A DNA stretch of 64,000 nucleotides from Chryseobacterium sp. T16E-39 (GTDB lineage Bacteria > Bacteroidota > Bacteroidia > Flavobacteriales > Weeksellaceae). The notes beneath the pieces were generated by a model that made no database searches, was not told the origin of the DNA, and worked only from the letters and a program-made list of their open reading frames with translations. Positions 61,401-64,000 of this stretch are shown in pieces; the stretch's first letter is position 1, and each line of letters starts with the position of its first letter. The stretch is from NCBI RefSeq assembly GCF_002216065.1, contig NZ_CP022282.1:558001-622000 (forward strand), written 5' to 3'. A program made the translations under genes and the position numbers.

Positions 61401-61850
61401 ATGAAAACAATATTTGAAACTACAACCAGAGAAGAATTGATCAGCCGGATCAATGCGCTTACAGATAAAAATACAGCCCAATGGGGAAAAATGAATCTCT
61501 ATCAGATGACAAAACACTGCACAGTCTGGAACGACTGGGTTTTAGGAATCACCAAACATAGGTACAGACAGGAGTTACTTGGGAAGATATTTGGAAAAAT
61601 GGCTTTGCGTAGTTTAATGAAAGAAGGAGCCATTATGGATAAAAATGTACCTGCCGGTGATTTTGCAATTAAAGAGCTTAATGGTGATACTGAATTGCAG
61701 AAAAAGATATGGTCTGAACAGATTGCTGCGTATGAACATTATTCAAATCCGGATTTTATTCATAGTTTTTTTGGTAAAATGAAAACTGATGAGCTGGGTA
61801 TTTTTGTATATAAACATATGGATCATCATCTGCGCCAGTTTAATGCATGA
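61401..61850 (+). CDS. DUF1569 family protein (DinB-like fold)
   Basis: The 149-residue protein has the DUF1569 pattern: LISRINALTDKNTAQWGKMNLYQMTKHCTVW near the start and FGKMKTDELGIFVYKHMDHHLRQF at the end. His in MTKHC and the His residues in HMDHHL would form the metal site of a DinB/YfiT-type four-helix bundle. The role is unknown. It is divergent from the GlxA-type regulator, a possible controller. Confidence 0.85.
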   Translation: MKTIFETTTREELISRINALTDKNTAQWGKMNLYQMTKHCTVWNDWVLGITKHRYRQELLGKIFGKMALRSLMKEGAIMDKNVPAGDFAIKELNGDTELQKKIWSEQIAAYEHYSNPDFIHSFFGKMKTDELGIFVYKHMDHHLRQFNA

Positions 61851-61922
61851 TTTCCTCAATCCGAAAGCTTACTCATTATTTATTCTTATATTGGTATTCT
61901 AATAATACAATTAATTGGAACC

Positions 61923-63071
61923 ATGAAATATATATCTTCTATCTTTTTTTCATTTTTGATGATCGCCTGTAATGGCCAGGAGAAAATAGATTTAGCAAAA
62001 CTGAACCTGAATGAACCCATCGAAAATATAATTGATTTTAAAGATAAAAATACGCTTGAAGTAAATACAGTCGAATATCCATTTTGTTTATTGACAGAAG
62101 GTCAGGATTCAGGGAAATTTACATTTGACGGAATTGATCTAAAGGGGCAGAAAATATTTTTTCAGATTAATTCTGAACGATTGAAAACAGACAGTATTAC
62201 TAAGTTCGGGGGAGGACATTTTGATATGCAGGGGTTTAAAAACAAAACTGAACTTACCAGGATCCTAAAAGATTATAAAGCAGATCCGACCATCTATGGA
62301 TTCAGAATGGAAATGAAAACACCCAATCTTAAAAAGGAAGTCCTGAAAAAGCTTGAAAACAAATATGGTAAAGGAATTAAAAATCCAAATACAGATCATG
62401 GATTCTATTGGAATTTGAAAAAAGAAAATAAATACATTTTCTATGCACCGGATTATGACAGACTCATTGTATTGAACAATACCAATTTATCAAAGAAATG
62501 CTATTGGGACAGTATGAATGGATTGATAGATTTTGGCGGATGTGACAATGAAGCATATACGAAGGACCTAACAAAAAATAGGACCGATTCTAAAGACATA
62601 AAGAATAAGCCGGTTTTAACCATTGATAAAAACTGGAATATCAGTGGCCTTACACTGGGAACTTCAAGTGAAGCTGATTTTGTTAAATCTTCTCTCAATA
62701 AAAATTTCGAAAGGATGATCACGACAAATCCAAAAGGAGAAATACAGGAATTGATGCAGCAAAATACCTACAATAATTTTCATTTCTATTTTACACCCGG
62801 TAAGAACGGAGAGAATGATCCTAAAAATAACATATTAAAAGGCTATGCTATCAATGATTTTGATGCAGTAGAGTTATCGTTTGAAAACCAGTTGAAAAAA
62901 GGAATGAAAGGAGCTGACGTCGTAAAGGTTTTAGGTGGAAATAATATTGAAGGGGATCCGGCATTAAGAAATTCTAATTATTTGGAGATTAAGAATGCTA
63001 CCTATAAGATCAATTTAATATTCGATGACAATAAATTATTTTCAAGCATGTATGTGCTTAAAAAAGAATAG
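61923..63071 (+). CDS. Lipoprotein of unknown function, possible internal repeat
   Basis: The 382-residue protein carries a lipoprotein signal (MKYISSIFFSFLMIAC, lipidated Cys16). I do not recognise a family. The mature part has GFRMEMKTPNLKKEVLKKLENKYGKGIKNPN, WDSMNGLIDFGGCDN and ISGLTLGTSSEADF, and the C-terminal QLKKGMKGADVVKVLGGNNIEGDPA ... IKNATYKINLIFDDNKLFSSMYVL. GMKGADVVKVLGG ending in a Phe/Leu-rich strand resembles a SmpA/BamE-like fold. A periplasmic role is all that can be suggested. Confidence 0.7.
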   Translation: MKYISSIFFSFLMIACNGQEKIDLAKLNLNEPIENIIDFKDKNTLEVNTVEYPFCLLTEGQDSGKFTFDGIDLKGQKIFFQINSERLKTDSITKFGGGHFDMQGFKNKTELTRILKDYKADPTIYGFRMEMKTPNLKKEVLKKLENKYGKGIKNPNTDHGFYWNLKKENKYIFYAPDYDRLIVLNNTNLSKKCYWDSMNGLIDFGGCDNEAYTKDLTKNRTDSKDIKNKPVLTIDKNWNISGLTLGTSSEADFVKSSLNKNFERMITTNPKGEIQELMQQNTYNNFHFYFTPGKNGENDPKNNILKGYAINDFDAVELSFENQLKKGMKGADVVKVLGGNNIEGDPALRNSNYLEIKNATYKINLIFDDNKLFSSMYVLKKE

Positions 63072-63104
63072 GAAAGATGGGCGGAAACTTTTTGGCTTTT
63101 TGTT

Positions 63105-64000
63105 TTAATTCCCTAGTTTCTGTAAAAAAAGATTAAGGTCTTCTTCTTTTTCTAACCCAAGTTTCTGTTTAACCCTGTAACGGCTCATTCGGACACTTTT
63201 AGGTTCGATATGCATTAATTGTGAAATTTGCCGGGTATCCATTTTAAGATAGAGGTAGGCACAAAGCTTCATATCCAGAAGGGTGAGCTTCTTTTGGGAC
63301 TTTTCACTGATGAGGTTAAAGAAGTCCGGATGAATCTGTTGGATCTGTAATTTTGCATCTTCAAAATCATTGTCGAGAACCATTTCCTCTTTCACGATCT
63401 TTTGCATATTTAAAGAACTATCATCCGCCAGCTTGTCTTTTATGGTGTGCAGCATTCGGTTTTTATGTTCCAGCTGAAGGACGTTAGCCATTGCTTCTTT
63501 CTGCAATTGCTGTTGTTGGGCTTCCAGCAGTTGTTGCTCTGCTTTTAAACGGGCCTGTTCCTCCTTTTCTAATTTCATCTGCATTTCAGATTCCTGCTTT
63601 TCTAATTGAAGCTGCTTTTCGCGTTCTAATGACAGACGCAGTTTGAAGTGATAAGAACGGAACATAAAAAGGAGCCCAATGACACAGGCAATCACAATGC
63701 ATATATATAAATAGTTCTGGACTTTACGGCTCGCTTCTCTTTCTTTTAAAATCCTGACTTCATTATTTTTTTTCTCTGTTTCAAATTGTATTTCCAGCTT
63801 TTGAGCATTGAGAGCTTGTTTTTGATTAAAATTCTTATTGCTATACTCAGTTACTTCCTCCTGGTAGCTGAAAGCTTTCTCGAAGTTACCCTGCTTTTTG
63901 TAAAAGTTGGATAAAGATTGGGCAATGTTGATCAGAGTATAGTAATAGGGGGCTTTGTCTGCCTTCATCAAATCATAGGCTTCTAATAAATAAGTTTCTG
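63105..64000 (-). CDS. TPR protein with membrane helix and C-terminal HTH (5' end off the window)
   Basis: The frame is open to the right edge, so the start is missing. A TTG at 63971 is only an internal codon: the residues before it (ETYLLEAYDL) continue the TPR pattern. Visible are TPR-like helices (YTLINIAQSLSNFYKKQGNFEKAFSYQEEV), one membrane helix (YLYICIVIACVIGLLFMF), a long coiled coil rich in Gln/Glu, and a LuxR-like helix-turn-helix (LTLLDMKLCAYLYLKMDTRQISQLMHIEPKSVRMSRYRVKQKLG). Flavobacteria have many such membrane-tethered regulators. The C-terminal layout is complete. Confidence 0.85.
   Translation of the reverse strand, partial: ETYLLEAYDLMKADKAPYYYTLINIAQSLSNFYKKQGNFEKAFSYQEEVTEYSNKNFNQKQALNAQKLEIQFETEKKNNEVRILKEREASRKVQNYLYICIVIACVIGLLFMFRSYHFKLRLSLEREKQLQLEKQESEMQMKLEKEEQARLKAEQQLLEAQQQQLQKEAMANVLQLEHKNRMLHTIKDKLADDSSLNMQKIVKEEMVLDNDFEDAKLQIQQIHPDFFNLISEKSQKKLTLLDMKLCAYLYLKMDTRQISQLMHIEPKSVRMSRYRVKQKLGLEKEEDLNLFLQKLGN

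Overview
The window comes from a low-G+C member of the Bacteroidota, most likely a Chryseobacterium-like bacterium of the Weeksellaceae (Flavobacteriia). Four things point there. Genes lack Shine-Dalgarno sequences. Many starts are preceded by the Bacteroidota -7 promoter box TAnnTTTG. One protein carries a type IX secretion (T9SS) sorting tail. Several families are typical of the group: a 909-residue proton pyrophosphatase with an OmpA tail, short GG-leader bacteriocin-like peptides, and an S9D peptidase. It is ordinary chromosome. I see no insertion sequence, phage, CRISPR array or rRNA; there is one tRNA gene, tRNA-Arg(CCT).

Layout. 0-8 kb: a partial Crp regulator, a LacI regulator with a fructokinase, Era, DoxX, two tandem GG-leader mini-peptide genes, an S9D peptidase and a HAD phosphatase. 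8-18 kb: a Crp-like regulator, a MATE exporter, an NtrC-like regulator with no DNA-binding tail, YggS, a deacetylase lipoprotein, a DUF72 protein, and a copper unit made of a CopA-type ATPase, an AraC regulator with a metal-binding-like N-terminus, and a thioesterase. 18-33 kb: a glycine-rich RRM protein, a BlaI-like repressor, a PAP2 protein, pyruvate dehydrogenase E1 alpha and E2, LolD, an L,D-transpeptidase-like protein, RadC, a PhyH dioxygenase, then soluble and membrane pyrophosphatases side by side. 33-41 kb: an aminotransferase, an M28 peptidase, a small patch of decaying genes (frameshifted GNAT and stop-interrupted endonuclease V-like, flanking an intact VOC gene), and an EmrAB/TolC-like efflux operon with a divergent AraC regulator.

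41-49 kb is the best-resolved system: an isoleucine/valine operon, ilvE-ilvD-ilvB-ilvN-ilvC-ilvA. It is headed by a 19-codon leader peptide containing six Ile and two Val, a terminator, and an antiterminator that overlaps the leader stop codon. This is a complete ribosome-mediated attenuator readable from sequence. Between it and ilvE lies what looks like a decayed duplicate of the leader and ilvE start region.

49-64 kb: a T9SS-secreted GEVED protein, a deoxyribonucleotidase gene divergent from a DeoR regulator across five helically phased TTGCA boxes, a third GG-leader peptide, a periplasmic cAMP phosphodiesterase, a sugar-nucleotide epimerase overlapping a YdcF gene, tRNA-Arg, an SDR with an AraC regulator and a 21-bp-spaced direct-repeat operator, a GlxA-type regulator, lipoproteins of unknown function, and a partial TPR/HTH regulator at the right edge.

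The observations most worth follow-up are the ilv attenuator and its duplication, the HMA-like/AraC fusion next to the copper pump, the membrane pyrophosphatase-OmpA fusion, the phased TTGCA operator, and the GG-leader peptides, which have no visible processing partner here.
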